Assembly: GCA_026018925.1 (NCBI GenBank)
Contig: JAKSZU010000002.1
Coordinates: 95,948,475-96,012,474 of the forward strand
From: Tupaia tana
Taxonomy: Eukaryota; Chordata; Mammalia; Scandentia; Tupaiidae
DNA length: 64,000 nt
Reading direction: 5' to 3'
The notes under the pieces are model-generated. The model worked only from the letters and a program-made list of their open reading frames with translations, was not told the DNA's origin and made no database searches. The position numbers and the translations under genes are program-made. Below, piece by piece: positions 23,966-36,678 of this stretch (position 1 is the first letter of the stretch; the number at the start of each line of letters is the position of its first letter).

Positions 23966-24119
23966 AGGGACGGCAGGTGGTATGGTGGTTAAAGGCACTG
24001 GACTCCCACATGGCCGATGGTGGTTTGAGTCCCGGACCTGGCGATGTGCTTTCTCACTTTCCCTCTCTCTCACTTTGTCCCTCTCTGGTCAAATTAAAAT
24101 AAATAAATATAATAGAGTT
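23966..24119 (+). mobile_element. Short-class SINE hit by AHSA1 (SINE A)
   Basis: Head AGGGACGGCAGGTGGTATGG. Left duplication ATATATACAAC at 23955-23965. The rest of its tail (AATAATTCTTTAAAAAAACC) and the matching duplication reappear at 25435-25465, beyond the AHSA1 copy. Confidence 0.9.
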
Positions 24120-24128
24120 AAATAATTC

Positions 24129-25433
24129 ATTTTTTTTAAAGTATGTTTATTTAGCATATGTACACATAAAAGAGAAACTGCCCTCTGGTCCCGCCCAGCA
24201 GAAAACATGCACAAACCCAAGGTATATGTGGAGGGGAGGGGCCCCAGCCCCACGTTAGCGGCTGGGATGGGGCAGTCCCATGAGTCACAAGCCCCAGTCA
24301 GCAGAGGGCTGGACTGAAGCACTGGGCAGGCTGGAGCTCCTTCTGCAGGTCCTAGAACAAGCACGTGCCAGAGCTAAAGGTCTGTTTGATGCCCTCAAAG
24401 TAGTACTGCTGCCAGCCCTGTAGCATTTGCTCTTCCTCGGGAGCAGGGATGCCTTAGCCTTCCGTGCACAGCTCAGTCTCTCCATTCTTGCTGATGAAGG
24501 TCAAGGTGATGGTGGCTACGTGCCCCTCTGGCCAAGACTTAAACCTCCACTTCATCACGATATGTTTCCCAGGGACCAGATCAGTAAATTCCCCCGAGAC
24601 ACTGCCATCTACCATGTGAAACTTCCCACCTTCGTCTGCTTCCAACACTGCAGGAGCTGGGTAAAGGCCCGAACCAGCTCTTAGGTGGTAAACACTCTGT
24701 AGAGCTCCTCTGCTGATGTGAGGAAGGTTTCTCTAAGGGTGATCTTACAAGTGGGAATTTTGACACCAACAGGCCTGGCCTTGGTTTTCCAAAAAGGCGG
24801 CTGAGCCTTGCGCTCCTCAGCATTCAGGGCCTGCTGCCCTGCTGGGTCCACTGACTCTCCATTCACTGTGGGCAAGATTGTGCCCTGGGTGAACTCTGTT
24901 TTGAGGGTGCTGATGTAAATTCCCATTGCTTTTCTTAGAAGTTTCACTCCTTCTTCCTTCATTAAGGCCACGAGATTTGTGTCAGGCTCATATTTGGCGA
25001 GGCTCACGCTAATTTCTACTTCATCCATGCTGCTTTCATCTGACAAACTGGTGATCTCCATAGGGCCCTTACACTATACTCCTGACTTAGAGGTACCTGA
25101 CCAGTTCAGTTTGATGCTCTATTCATAAAAGGTAAGTTTGCCTCATTTTGCACCTGCACTGCCAGAAACTGTTTTTAGCTTATCCGTGTACCAATTTGAA
25201 GCATCCCTCTCTGTCCAGTGCCAGTTGTTCACGGTGGTGGCCTCCGCACACTCCCCCATGATCCAGCGTGAGTTGCCCTCACCCCAGTTGGCCATTGGTT
25301 CTCCTATCGCTCCTCCACCAGCTCCCGAGCAGCCATAGCCACAGTCGCAGCCACCTGGCAGTGCCTGGAAACTACTAGAAGCAGTCGCAGCACCTCCTGG
25401 TTTGCTGTGTTTTTTGTTTGTTTGTTTTTAATA
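24129..25433 (-). pseudogene. AHSA1: AHSA1 processed pseudogene
   Basis: Minus-strand, intronless copy of AHSA1 mRNA, the HSP90 co-chaperone that activates the ATPase. The ATG is at 25293-25295 (MANWGEGNSRWI, then VNNWHWTERDASNW). After DKLKT the frame shifts, and roughly 23 codons corresponding to EEGKCEVTEVSK onward are missing. The copy resumes at VSLAKYEPDTNLVALMKEEG, GIYISTLKTEFTQGT and CKITLRETFLTS, and then the AHSA1-C domain (KHIVMKWRFKSWPEGH). It ends FSSGTCLF and a stop at 24352-24354. There are several in-frame stops. AATAAA lies at 24146-24151 and the A-tail at 24129-24136. It is flanked by AAATAATTC at 24120-24128 and 25434-25442, and sits inside the tail of a short SINE. Confidence 0.93.
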
Positions 25434-25466
25434 AAATAATTCTTTAAAAAAACCATATATACAACT

Positions 25467-25664
25467 TGGGGTCGACAAGTGGCGTAGTGGTTAAAGACGC
25501 TGGACTACCTACCATATGGCCAATGGCAGTTTGAGTACTGGACCTGGCGGCTTGCTTTCTCACTTTCCCTTTCTCTCTCACGCTGTCCCTTTCTGATCAA
25601 ATTAAAATAAATACATACATAAATAAATAAAATAAAAAGTTAAATAAAATAATTCTCTAAAAAA
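25467..25664 (+). mobile_element. Short-class SINE at a reused target (SINE B)
   Basis: Head GGGGTCGACAAGTGGCGTAG. Preceded by ATATATACAAC (25455-25465) and followed by ATATACACAAC (25665-25675), the same target that SINE A used. Confidence 0.92.
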
Positions 25665-25775
25665 ATATACACAACTAATTCTTCACATACAAACTAAAAT
25701 GATATATAATGGAAGTTGACTGTTTCCCAAAACTAGGCTTCTCTTTTCTAAACTGGTATCTGTCATAAACTATTT

Positions 25776-25899
25776 TTTAAATATTTATTGATTTATCTAT
25801 TTATTTGTTGTGATTTTCGGACCACTGGGCCTGGGACTCGAACCTCGGTCGGTCATGTGGAAGTCCACCACCATAACCACCATGCCACCTGCCAGCCCC
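25776..25899 (-). mobile_element. Short-class SINE, internally deleted
   Basis: ATTTATTGATTTATCTATT tail joins directly to GACCACTGGGCCTGGGACT; the CT-rich body is missing. CATAAACTATTT on both sides. Confidence 0.88.
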
Positions 25900-27835
25900 T
25901 GCCATAAACTATTTAACCTAGAAACTGTAAAACTGATCAAATAAAAATCACAGTTTAGAAGAAAAGGCTAAGAGATGGTACGCCATCTGGGCATTTATGA
26001 AACACAATTTGTTAAAATGTCAAAAAATTACTTTGTAAATGATGTTAATTAAATATTTCTGCCATACAAAGGCCTAGAGATTGAACTCAGACTTGTGTCG
26101 ATTTTGATAGAAATAAGTCTTTACCAACCAGTATTTATTCCATAGAGAATAATGATCATAAATCTTGGTTCAAATAGGGTTGCACAGACAATAAATTAAC
26201 TTCTCTTTTTCTAGAATAATTTTTCCTCTTAAAAAGACAAAGAAGGGACTCTGTAGAAATAAAATTTCTATTTTTCTAGTGAGTAAATCAAGACCAAATT
26301 AAGTAAACTAAACATTCATTTGAAAAATAAAACATCAAATGGAAGAGGTTTCTGGTATTATACAAGACTACATACAAATAACACAGTATCTAAATTGTAA
26401 ATGTTTCAGAGAGTAGGTGCAACATAATATGGGTTGAATAAGGAGTCAGTGCTATGAAACTATCTATGGAAAGAACCTTGACCGAGTCTGTAGTACCACT
26501 CCCGACCCCATCATGGTCAAATAATATACGAACAACTACTGGATCTGGAAGCTCAGTTGTTGCAGTGACTAGTCACTGAGGGAAACTTAGACGCGAGATG
26601 TTATGAAAACACAGAAAGGACATTTCCTCGTTACTATAAAGAACATTTGTATTCTTTAAAATAGAATATCCACGCTGAGTTACCAAGATATAAATTGTTC
26701 TCAAAGGTCCAGAAGGTACTAAATGATACACTTGACTTTAGATCATTGCAACTACTAGATCCTGAAATCCCTGCCCAGATTCATAATTCTAAACTACTGT
26801 CAATCAAGACAATGCCACAGCCACTCCTGATTCGGGACAGAAAAGGTATTCCTGACTGACCTATAATATAGGTAGCACGCAAGCAAAGTCACTCAAGGAC
26901 TACTGGAATAGGAAGAGCAATCACAAGTTAAGTGTCTTGATAATGTTTGATGTCTTTCCTTATCCTCACCTCAAAAGTCAAGAAATATAGCTAGAGAAAA
27001 TGTTTCCATCAAGGTTAGGTCAAGATAACTTATTGAGAAAGAAGTCATAATATTATGAAGTAAATAGTTTTCAGTAATACATACCAACCAATTAAATACG
27101 GTGATATTTAATTCAATCCTCTACACCAACCTGAATGTCTAACTGACAAGATGTTTTTTATATTACATTTATCACATATACCTTTACAGTGTATAACATT
27201 TCTTTTTCCAGCATGACTACCATATATATCAGTCAAGGCAGACATTACTATCCATGTCATCATCATCAAATAGCTTTTCATTTTTTATTCAGTTTATCAT
27301 CATCATTATTATTTATTCTCATTATTATTTTTTTAAAAAAATATTCAATCACTATACATCGTTTGGCTTGTAAGGAGAATTTACCTAACATGAAATACTT
27401 CTCAGACTAGTCCAGTCGAGAATATTACACATTTTATCATCAACAGGTAATAAACCATTCTATGTCCCACAAATGTCATGCCTCTCTATTTTCTCTCCTA
27501 CTTTCTTCTCCATACTCTTCCCTTCCTCACGCCTCCTCCCCTTCCCGTTACACAGTCTTCAGCATCCATTTCTATGTTCACTGCTTTTATGCCTAACTGA
27601 CAAGATTTTATTTTGAAATAGTAGACTTCTCCACTAGTCATTATTCATATTTGCTGTTTGTTCTGATAGCCATAATCTTTCTTGGAATTTTCTGTAATAC
27701 CAAGCATGGCTAAAATTTCCAGTCCCCTGAAGCAGATATTTAGAAGCTAAGAAAAATAAGGTGGAAACAATTCTTCAGATGATATGGAAAAATGATTAAA
27801 ATGACTTTCATTTCTGCTTAGAAAAATTGTTTTAA

Positions 27836-27889
27836 AGAATTCTTTTATTTAACTTTTTATTTATTTATTTTAATTGACCAGATAGGGGT

Positions 27890-27932
<43 letters not shown>

Positions 27933-28031
27933 AGGAAAGAGAGAAACCAAGCCACCAGGTCTGGGCTTTGAACCACAGTTGGCCATGTGGGAACCCAGTG
28001 CTCTTAACCACCACGCCTCCTGCCAGCCCCC
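27836..28031 (-). mobile_element. Short-class SINE
   Basis: Reversed tail AAGAATTCTTTTATTTAAC and TTTTAATTGACCAG, a (GA)17 run at 27893-27927, ending CCTCCTGCCAGCCCCC. Confidence 0.92.
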
Positions 28032-28235
28032 AGAATTTTTTAAATTCTTAAATATGAAAACTATTTGCCCAGAAATGTAATAAAGAATGCAGAAATCACA
28101 CCTCACATAACAAAGAATTAGTTGGGTTTGATACAAAATGTATACTATAAAATGTTACCATACAGTAATCTTTTCAATATTAAGTCAAATTACATGTTCA
28201 TATTCACCATATATTGTTTAAAATTTAATCTTACA

Positions 28236-28478
28236 GGGACCAGCAGATGGTGTAATGGTTAGATCACTGGACTCCCACATAGTATACCGTGGTTCCCGGA
28301 CCCTGCAGCTTAAAATTCATGCTGGGTGCATGTGCATGTATGCCCAAAATCATAAGAGGAGAATGGAGGAGAAGGGACTGTGGCATGGTCATCCCCCTGG
28401 GGGATGATTTCTCACTTTCTGCCTCTCTCTTTCTCTCCAGTGAGTGCACACGGCCTACAGCAAAAATCTCTCTCTCAA

Positions 28479-28514
<36 letters not shown>

Positions 28515-28515
28515 T
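28236..28515 (+). mobile_element. Long-class SINE with (TAA)n tail
   Basis: Head GGGACCAGCAGATGGTG. The tail has become about twelve ATA/TAA units at 28479-28514. Confidence 0.93.
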
Positions 28516-28519
28516 TGCA

Positions 28520-28782
28520 TCTTTTTTTTTTGGAGAGATTTTCGCTATAGGGCGCGTGCACTTGCCAGACAGACAGAGACAGACAGAGAGACAGAAAGCG
28601 AGAAATCACCCCCCAGAGGGATGGCCATGCCACAATCCCTTCTCCTCCATCCTCCTCTCAGAATCTTGGGCACGCACGCACATGCACCTGGCCTGAGTTT
28701 TAAGCCACCGGGTCCAGGACGCGAACCGTGGTAGACTACGTGGGAGTCCAGCGACATAGCAATTACGCTAACTGCTGGTCCC
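28520..28782 (-). mobile_element. Long-class SINE, young
   Basis: AATAATTTGCATCTT on both sides. It landed just past the (TAA) tail of the SINE at 28236. Confidence 0.95.
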
Positions 28783-28928
28783 AATAATTTGCATCTTATA
28801 TAATCTTATATCATGTATAACACTCTTACTATGCTTGTTTTCATGGAACTTACATATACCTTTTTTCATGTACTTAACTTAAAAAAACTAAGAAGGAAAC
28901 AAGATATATATATAAAATCAAGCCTATT

Positions 28929-29203
28929 GGGGAACCAGCAGTTAGCGTAATGGCTATGTCGCTGGACTCCCATGTAGTCGACCGCAGTTCGCGTCTCGGA
29001 CCCGGTGGCTTACAACTCACGCCGGGCGCGTGTGCGTGCGTGCCCAAGATCCCGAGAGGAGAATGGAGGAGAAGGGATTGCGGCGTGACCATCCCCCCTG
29101 GGGGGTGATTTCTCGCTTTCTGTCTCTCTGTCTCTCTCTGTCTGTCTGGCGAGCGCACGCGCCCTATAGCGAAAAACCTCTCCAAAAAAAAAAAAAAAAA
29201 AAA
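28929..29203 (+). mobile_element. Long-class SINE, young
   Basis: GGGGAACCAGCAGTTAGCG head with B box GTTCGCGTCTC; CG-rich segment intact. AAAATCAAGCCTATT on both sides. Confidence 0.96.
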
Positions 29204-29339
29204 ATCAAGCCTATTTTACTGAAGCCCCAAATATATTAAAAGGAATTGTAATGATGTTTGTTATTTTTTATTTGTCACAAAAAAAAAAAAATCAAACTAT
29301 TCATGAAAAGTTACTATTGACAATTATAATGTTGCATCA

Positions 29340-29525
<186 letters not shown>

Positions 29526-30227
29526 TTAAAATAATAAAGTTTGTCTAATTATAACAGTCTCCCATTATATTTATTATTGGTGGGGAAAAAAATCAGATCT
29601 ACATATTAAATATGAGCAAGGCATAAAGCCAAAAGGTAAACCTAACATGTATAAAGACAGTTGAAAGAAACAGAGACAATATATAGATATACAGTATCTC
29701 CTACTTTATATATTTTTTTCTTTTAAAAAGATAACAAAAAGCAAATTACACTTAAACATAATTTTGAGATTATTAGGATATGATGGTCTTTTCATAATTA
29801 AATAAGTTTCAATTCACTGAAAACTATTTAAATTTGTAAGTAACCCCTTCCCCCTCCCCCATTCATGATAAAGTATACCTAGGCACTCGCAGAGTGCCTG
29901 GAAGGTTTTAGGCCCACCACACAGGGGATGGGGACTATGGTCATCATGTGGGATCCAGCTTCCTTCTCTTGAGAAGTACATTACTAACGTGTCTAAGTGT
30001 TTTTAAATACAAAACCTCCTAAATTTTATCCTAGTTAAATATGGGATATGTCTGTTATAAACAGAAAACTATTGGATTCAAAGAATAAAATTATTGGATT
30101 TTGAACAGCATAACTTAAAACTATTACATTTTTGATCATGATAGTTTCGATGTTTATACTTGTCATCTTATTCTATAGTATGTGTTTTTGATATTACTTA
30201 CTTTATTCTTCCCTTTGCTAATTTTTC

Positions 30228-30377
30228 AAACTTTCTTTATGTATTTAAATTTGACCAAGGAAGGAGAGAGAGAGAGAGAGAAAGTGAGAAAGCAAGCTGC
30301 TAGGTCCAGGACTCAAACCATGGTTGGCCATGTGGGAGTCCAGCGCCCTTAACCACCATGCCACCTGCTAGCCCCCC
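30228..30377 (-). mobile_element. Short-class SINE
   Basis: TTTAAATTTGACCAAGGAAG to GCCACCTGCTAGCCCCC; CTTTGCTATTTT-like flanks. Confidence 0.9.
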
Positions 30378-30398
30378 TCTTTGCTATTTTTTTCAAGT

Positions 30399-30548
30399 TT
30401 TTTTTTTTTTTAAAGATTTTTGCCAGAGGGCACGTGTGCTTGTTGGGGAGAAAGAGAGAGAGAGAAAGTGAGACACTTCCCATGGGCAAAGAGCCATGCC
30501 ACAGTCCCTTCTCAATTTTCCTCTTGGTATTTTGGGTGTGTGTGGTAT
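30399..30548 (-). mobile_element. Long-class SINE, 5' truncated
   Basis: T-tract and GCACGTGTGCTTGTTGGGGA to TTTTGGGTGTGTG; the head is absent. Confidence 0.85.
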
Positions 30549-30588
30549 AAGATGATGAGTGTGTTTTTTTGTTGTTGTTTTGTTTTGT

Positions 30589-30837
30589 TTTGTTTTTGGA
30601 GAGGTTTTTGCTACAGGGCGCGTGTGCTCACCAGAAAGAGACAGACAGAAAGCGAGAAATCACCCCCCAGAGGGGATGGCCACGCAGCAACCCCTTCTCC
30701 TCCAATCTCCTCTCGGGGTCTTGGGCACACATGCACACACGCCCGGCATGAGTTTAAGCCACTGGGTCCAGGACTTGAACCGCAGCCAACTACATGGGAG
30801 TTCAGTGACATAGCCATTATACTAACTACTGGTCCCA
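30589..30837 (-). mobile_element. Long-class SINE
   Basis: (TTTTG)n start, GAGAGGTTTTTGCTACAGGG, ending CTAACTACTGGTCCC. Confidence 0.93.
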
Positions 30838-30871
30838 GGGCCCTGAAATTTTTTTAAAAAAACTTTACCTA

Positions 30872-31078
30872 TTTCTTTCACTAGAACGAGACAGAAACAA
30901 TCACCCTCAACAGCGTCTCACAGCATGATTTCCCTCTAGCCTTCTCAGCCAGTCGGAATCATGGGTGTGTGCCCACTGTGGACGCAGTCAACTGGGGAAC
31001 ACAACCTGTGATCTTCCATAAGGATCCAGCCTCACTGGAGCAGTGTTGTTACCACTGAGCCACCAACTAGGTCTAGCT
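30872..31078 (-). mobile_element. Old-class SINE
   Basis: GACAGAAACAATCACCCTCA to TACCACTGAGCCACCAACTA. Confidence 0.75.
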
Positions 31079-31419
31079 TTGCTATGTTGACTATGGCTTG
31101 CATTTATTTTTATTTTTTTGCAATAATCATATTTACTGAAAGGATAAATAAAAATGATTGCTTTCCTTTTATGAAAAGATGAGAAACTTAACAATTAATT
31201 CCTTCTTCACATTCTACTGTTCCATGTTTTATCAATAAATCCAGAGAAATCAAGTCACTAATCTTTTCTTTTCCCTAGGCTTAATTTTTACATAAAAGTT
31301 AAGATGGACTATGATGCTGTCAAATATTATAGGAATACTCAAATGAGAAAATTATTTTTTAGTATTTTTTTATTTTAAAATTTACCGGAGGAAACTACAC
31401 ATAAGTATCTTTTCTTAAT

Positions 31420-31582
31420 TTATTATTTTGTTTAACTTTATTTATTTATTTATATTTGACCAGAGAGGGACAGACAGACACAGAGAGAAAGTGAGAAAGC
31501 AAGCCACCAAGTCCAGTACTCGAACCATGGTCAGCCATGTGAGAGTCCAGCGCCTGTAACTAGCACGCCACTTGCTGGCCCC
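31420..31582 (-). mobile_element. Short-class SINE
   Basis: TTATTTATATTTGACCAGAG to ACGCCACTTGCTGGCCCCC. Confidence 0.9.
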
Positions 31583-31799
31583 CATATATGGGATATACAT
31601 TTTTATAAACAAATAATAATCATTTTCATTATTAAGTAAACAATTTGTTTTCTACCTAATCTGATCTTTAAACCCAACTCCAATATAAGATATTAAGCTA
31701 ACTTCACTGTTATAAATCATGTTTTCCAAAAACCCTACAAAATGTAACATGTAGACTGATTTTTTTTTAAATCCCTAATTTTCCTTTATACCTACACCT

Positions 31800-32255
31800 T
31801 TTACAATGTGATTCTTCCTAAAAATTGGAGGGTAAGTTCCCCAACTCTCCATCTGGGCTGGCGTTAAATATGACTTGCTATTACATTGTGGGAGAGGTGA
31901 CAATGTACCAGTTCCAGGTCCAGGTGTCAAGAGGTCTCCTTTCTTGGTTTCCTTCTCTGTCTTTGGACCCTACCTCCTCCATGAGAACAAGCTACTGGAT
32001 GAGAGACTATCAGACAGAGCTGAATTTTCCTGACCGAGGCCATTCTGCACCAGCTAGCATCCAGGAACCTGCCAGCTGACTGAGAATTCATGAGTAAGTC
32101 TAGCAAAGATTAGCCATGCTCAACCAGATCAGGAGAACCATTCAGCTGTTCCACACGCTGAACAAAAAGAAATGTTTACTGTCATAATGCCATTGAGACT
32201 GTGTGTGTGGTTAACTGCATTATTGTAGCCATAAATATCTAATACAGAAATTTAT
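31800..32255 (+). mobile_element. MLT1-type LTR relic
   Basis: GAGGGTAAGTTCCCCAACTC and AATATGACTTGCT begin an MLT1-like layout that runs to about 32255. An old solo fragment with no internal region. Confidence 0.65.
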
Positions 32256-32899
32256 TCTTAGAAGAGCTGTGTGCCTTAACAAAAAGTTAAAATAAGTGAT
32301 ATTGACTTTGCGGTCAAACTAACAATTACAGTTACAGGAGGTGGAAAAATAATGAGAAAACTATAAGAGACTAGAAAACTGGAGCCCAAGTTACACAGTG
32401 ATGAAACATGCTGTTTACAACAGCTTGGAAGTTAGACAATGGACCTAAGAAACTACTGGACTTGAGCAAGCTAATTCAAGACAGAATGCTAAAAAAGCCA
32501 ACTGGTTGCTCCTAGCTAAGTAAAAGTTTTGCAAGAAAAAGATGAGCTAAGGAAAGAACTAGTCACTTTACAAGCAAAATACAGGATTGAATATAGAGGG
32601 ACTAGGACTTACTGAATTAGAAAGTAAAATTGCTTTCTTCTCCAGTCTCTTGAAAAGGGTATCAAAATAAAATAAAGCCCACAGTCAAAGACTGAATCAA
32701 GGATTTAATGGTAGGTTCCTTTCCTAAGACAACTAAAAATATTATGGCAGGGTCTAAGATGTTCTCAGCTTGACAAACGGGGCTTTAGGAAGTTTATGGA
32801 TGTGATACAATAGAATTCTGATTCCCAAGTAATAACGATTATACCTAGAGAGAAAGCATCTCTCAAAAAAATAAAAAATGGTGGCTGTGGGTTTTAGAA

Positions 32900-33150
32900 C
32901 ATGGGATAGACTTCTCAGCCATATAAAAAGCCCACCAAGTTATTTAAGTAAGTTGTACTGGCCAAAACTCCACCAGCTAGGACACTTGTCCTTATGACTT
33001 GCTTGACCAACAGAAAGCAGTAGAAGCAATGGTGTGCCATTTCAAAAGACCTTGCATCTTCTGCTGTTTTTCTTGAACTCCTGACTCTGCCATGAGAATA
33101 GGCCCCAAGTTGGCCTACTGAGGAATGAGAGACAGTGTGGAGCATAGCAC
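32900..33150 (+). mobile_element. MLT1-type LTR relic, partial
   Basis: GACTTGCTTGACCAACAGAA, TTGCATCTTCTGCTG and GGCCTACTGAGGAATGAGAG are MLT1 landmarks. A 39-base T run follows it. Confidence 0.65.
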
Positions 33151-33158
33151 AGCATAGT

Positions 33159-33160
<2 letters not shown>

Positions 33161-33199
<39 letters not shown>
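33161..33199. repeat. 39-base poly-T run
   Basis: Uninterrupted T run with no SINE attached on either side. Confidence 0.97.
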
Positions 33200-33570
33200 C
33201 CCTAACACGCTGGCAAAGCAGATCACAATAAACTTCAGAAAATCTCTCTCATCCTATACCTTCAGTTAGGGACAGCCCCACTACCTCCACTCTTAGTACA
33301 AACCATCAGGTTTATATCCTAAGTTACTGTAAGTGCCTCTAATCTGCTTCCTATGCTTCTATTTCTTCTACACAACCACTAGTCTAATATATCACAATAT
33401 TCCTTTTATTAGTAAGTGCTTACTGCAATAGTGATAATGTTATCCTTACTTGGAAACTACTAATGGTTACCCAAATTCTTAGCATAAACTCTTCTCCAGA
33501 TACCTTGCCTTACACTTTACTAACCTTCTTCTGTAATTCTCTTAGAAAATACCCAATTTTCTAAATATTC

Positions 33571-33831
33571 TTTTTTTGGGAGAGAGATTTTAGCTATACG
33601 GTGCTATATGGTGTGTTTGCTCAAGAGACAAAGAGAGACAGAAAGAAAGGGAGAAATCACCCCCGGGAGGATGGCTACACTGCAATCCCTTCTTCTCCAT
33701 TCTCCTCTCGGGATTCTGGGCATGCACACATGTGCCTGGTATGATTTTCAAGCTGCTTGTTCTCAGACCCGAACTGCCATCACCCATGTGGGAGTCCAGT
33801 CCCTCAACCATTATGCCACCTGCTGGCTCCT
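33571..33831 (-). mobile_element. Long-class SINE
   Basis: GGAGAGAGATTTTAGCTATA to TGCCACCTGCTGGCTCC. TCTAAATATTCTT on both sides. Confidence 0.93.
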
Positions 33832-34139
33832 CTAAATATTCTTAAAAATAACATGTTCATTCTTATTTCTAATATTTGATTCATACTACTCTCTCCTACT
33901 AAAAGTGTCTTTTACTTTATTCTTTGCCTATCAGATGCTTATCCATATTTTGATCCTATCTTTCCATTAACACCTTTAACATACCAACTCAGAAAGATAT
34001 TCTTCTGCTGATTCCCAGAGTGTTTCTTATATATACTTCTTATAGTATAAATACATCATGTATACTTGATAGTTCTACTTAGTTGTTTTGTGCATATAGC
34101 TTATTTTTTCCATTATAAGCATTTAAAGAGAAAAAATGA

Positions 34140-34374
34140 GGGACCAGGAGATGGCATAATGGTTGCGTTGCTGGATCCCATATAGTTGACCACAGTTTGA
34201 GTCCCAGACGGGGTGGCTTAAAAAACTCACGCCAGGCGTGTGTGCATACATGTCCAAAGGAGAACAGAGGAGAAGGTATTGTGGCATGGCCATCCCCCCA
34301 GGAGTGATTTCTCTCTCTCTCTGTTTTTCTGGTAAGCACGCATAACCTATAGCAAAAATTCCTCTCAAAAAAAA
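34140..34374 (+). mobile_element. Long-class SINE
   Basis: Head GGGACCAGGAGATGGCATAA; followed at once by another SINE. Confidence 0.9.
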
Positions 34375-34375
34375 A

Positions 34376-34650
34376 GAGGAGATAGTAGGTGGCATGGAGG
34401 TTAAGGCACTGGATCTCACACGGCCTGCTTTATGGTCCAAGTCCCAGACCCCAGGGCTTAAGAATCATGCCAGGTGTGTGCCTCTGTGTCCAAAATCATG
34501 AAAGGAGAGCGGAGGAGAAGGGATTGTGGCATGGCCATCCCTCCCAAGGGATGATTTCTCACGTTCCCTTTCTGACTCTCTCTGGTGAATTCATGTGCCC
34601 TATTAACAAAAACTAAAAAAAAAAAAATTAATTAAAAAAAAAAGAAGTAA
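34376..34650 (+). mobile_element. Long-class SINE in a SINE tail
   Basis: GGAGATAGTAGGTGGCATGG head; A/T tail. Abuts the preceding copy's A-tail. Confidence 0.88.
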
Positions 34651-34695
34651 AAAAAATGGTATCTTATACCTTTTTGTTACAGTCCTCAGTACTCA

Positions 34696-34951
34696 GGCCA
34701 GCAGGTGGCACAGAGGTTAAGGTAGCTAGATCCCACATGGCAAAATGTGCAGTTCAAGTTCCAGACCCAACAGTTTGAAAAAATCATGCCAGGTGTGTGT
34801 CCAAAATCTCAAGAGGAGAATGGAGGAGGTGGGATTGTGGTATGGCCATATCCACTGTGGGGGGTAGTGGTGATGAATTCTTACTCTCCATCCTCCCTCT
34901 CTCTGTTTTTCTGGTGAGTATATTCTATAGCAAAACTAAAAAAGAAAAAAA
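34696..34951 (+). mobile_element. Long-class SINE
   Basis: GGCCAGCAGGTGGCACAGAG head. TCCTCAGTACTCA / TCCTCAGTGCTCA flank it. Confidence 0.92.
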
Positions 34952-35165
34952 AATCCTCAGTGCTCAGTACAAATCCATGAACACATGTTAAATACATTCT
35001 GTGTTATTAAATTTATGTGACTAATTCCAAATATGTACATAACAAAATTTCCCTGAGAAAATAATTACTTGAATACAGCTCATTGTTTTCCCAATATATA
35101 TTAGAATAAAACTATAATCAAATTTAAATGGTATATTTTATACAAAATATATAATTTTCATATTA

Positions 35166-35318
<153 letters not shown>

Positions 35319-35799
35319 TCACGAGAAGCACAACAAAAATGTTCAACTTACAGAAATGCTACTATTTAAATGTATTTAAGACTATGGTATACAGGCAGAA
35401 AATAAAAACAAGGCAAATTAATTTGGTGTAGCTAACTTAGCCTGACCCAGCTAAGCAGCACTAGAATCGATACTTACTAAACATAACTCACTACTCCCTA
35501 TAATTTAAGATTTGTCCTATTAGGAGTGCTTTTCTTTTGATTTATTTCCTTTGATGATATTTATGTGACAATAAATAATACAGCAAACTGGTTAAAATAA
35601 CCTTTTGATTTTTATCTCTTACAAATAAGATAGTAACTTAAAAAAAGAAATTAAGCTACCTAATTATTATCTTCCAGTTCTAAACTGCACATAAAGGTAT
35701 AGCTCCAGAGTCCAAAAGAGAATTAACATCATTTAATTCCCACTTAAATCCATGAAAGGTTTTATTGTCCAGTAAAAAAAAAAATTTTTGAATAACTTT

Positions 35800-36061
35800 T
35801 TGCCTTTTTTCCTTTATTAAGTGTTTTTACCATAAGGCATGTGCGCTTGCTAGAGAGACACAGAGAGAAGGAGGTAAAGTAAGAAATCATCCCGACGGGA
35901 TGGCCACGCCACAATTCCTTCTCCTCTGTTCTCTTCTCTGGATTTTGGACATGTATGCGTACATGTCCAGCATGAGTTTCACGCTACTAGGTACAAGACT
36001 CCAACTGCAGTCGGTCATGTGGTAGTCCAGCACCTTGACCTTCATGTCACCTACCAGCCCC
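35800..36061 (-). mobile_element. Long-class SINE
   Basis: TTTTACCATAAGGCATGTGC to TGTCACCTACCAGCCCCC. Confidence 0.9.
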
Positions 36062-36598
36062 CTACTTGCTTTTAAATTAAAAAAGAAAAAGAAAAGATTT
36101 TTCTATCATTACAAAACCCAAAGTACTCATTTTCAGAAATGTTAAAAAAAAATTTCACAATTTTATCCATTGAAATATACAGTCTTCATGTGTATGAATT
36201 TGTACAATTTTTATAAAAGTGAGGTCAAATCACATTTATGTACATTTTATTTTATAACCTGCTCAAGTCACTTAATTTTTTGATAAACATCTATGTCAAC
36301 AAATGTAGTTTCATAATATTTTTAATGAACTATTACACTGTGAACATGTTATAATTTATAATTTAAATAATCACCTATTATTGGGTATTTCAGTGGCTTC
36401 TTTTTTTTCACTATTAAAATAACACTATAACAATCATTCTTATCAATAATACCTATTTGTAAAAGTAATTATAAAAAAGCATTAGAAGACAATTCTCCAC
36501 AAAAATCTCTCAATTTCTGCTTGTTTTGCAAGTAGATCCAATGACAATCTTTGTTTCAGACTCTTCAAGAATGTCTTTATAGTGAAAAGCCAGAGAGA

Positions 36599-36678
36599 GT
36601 GGGTCATTGGGAAAGTCATGACGCATTTTTGCATAGGAAAACATAGAAAAATATGTCCTAACTTTCCTGATGACCTAA
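36599..36678. mobile_element. 80-bp mariner-type MITE, copy 3
   Basis: Same element as at 23095: GTGGGTCATTGGGAAAGTCA to ACTTTCCTGATGACCTAA, 80 bp with TA on the right. The middle (GACGCATTTTTGCATAGG) matches copy 1 closely. Confidence 0.8.

Noticed and set aside
23955-25675. Recent tandem duplication of a SINE with its flanks
   Set aside because: SINE A and SINE B differ at many positions, and the shared tail end (AATTCTTTAAAAAA) is a family feature also seen at 18541 and 27836. Reuse of one target site explains it.
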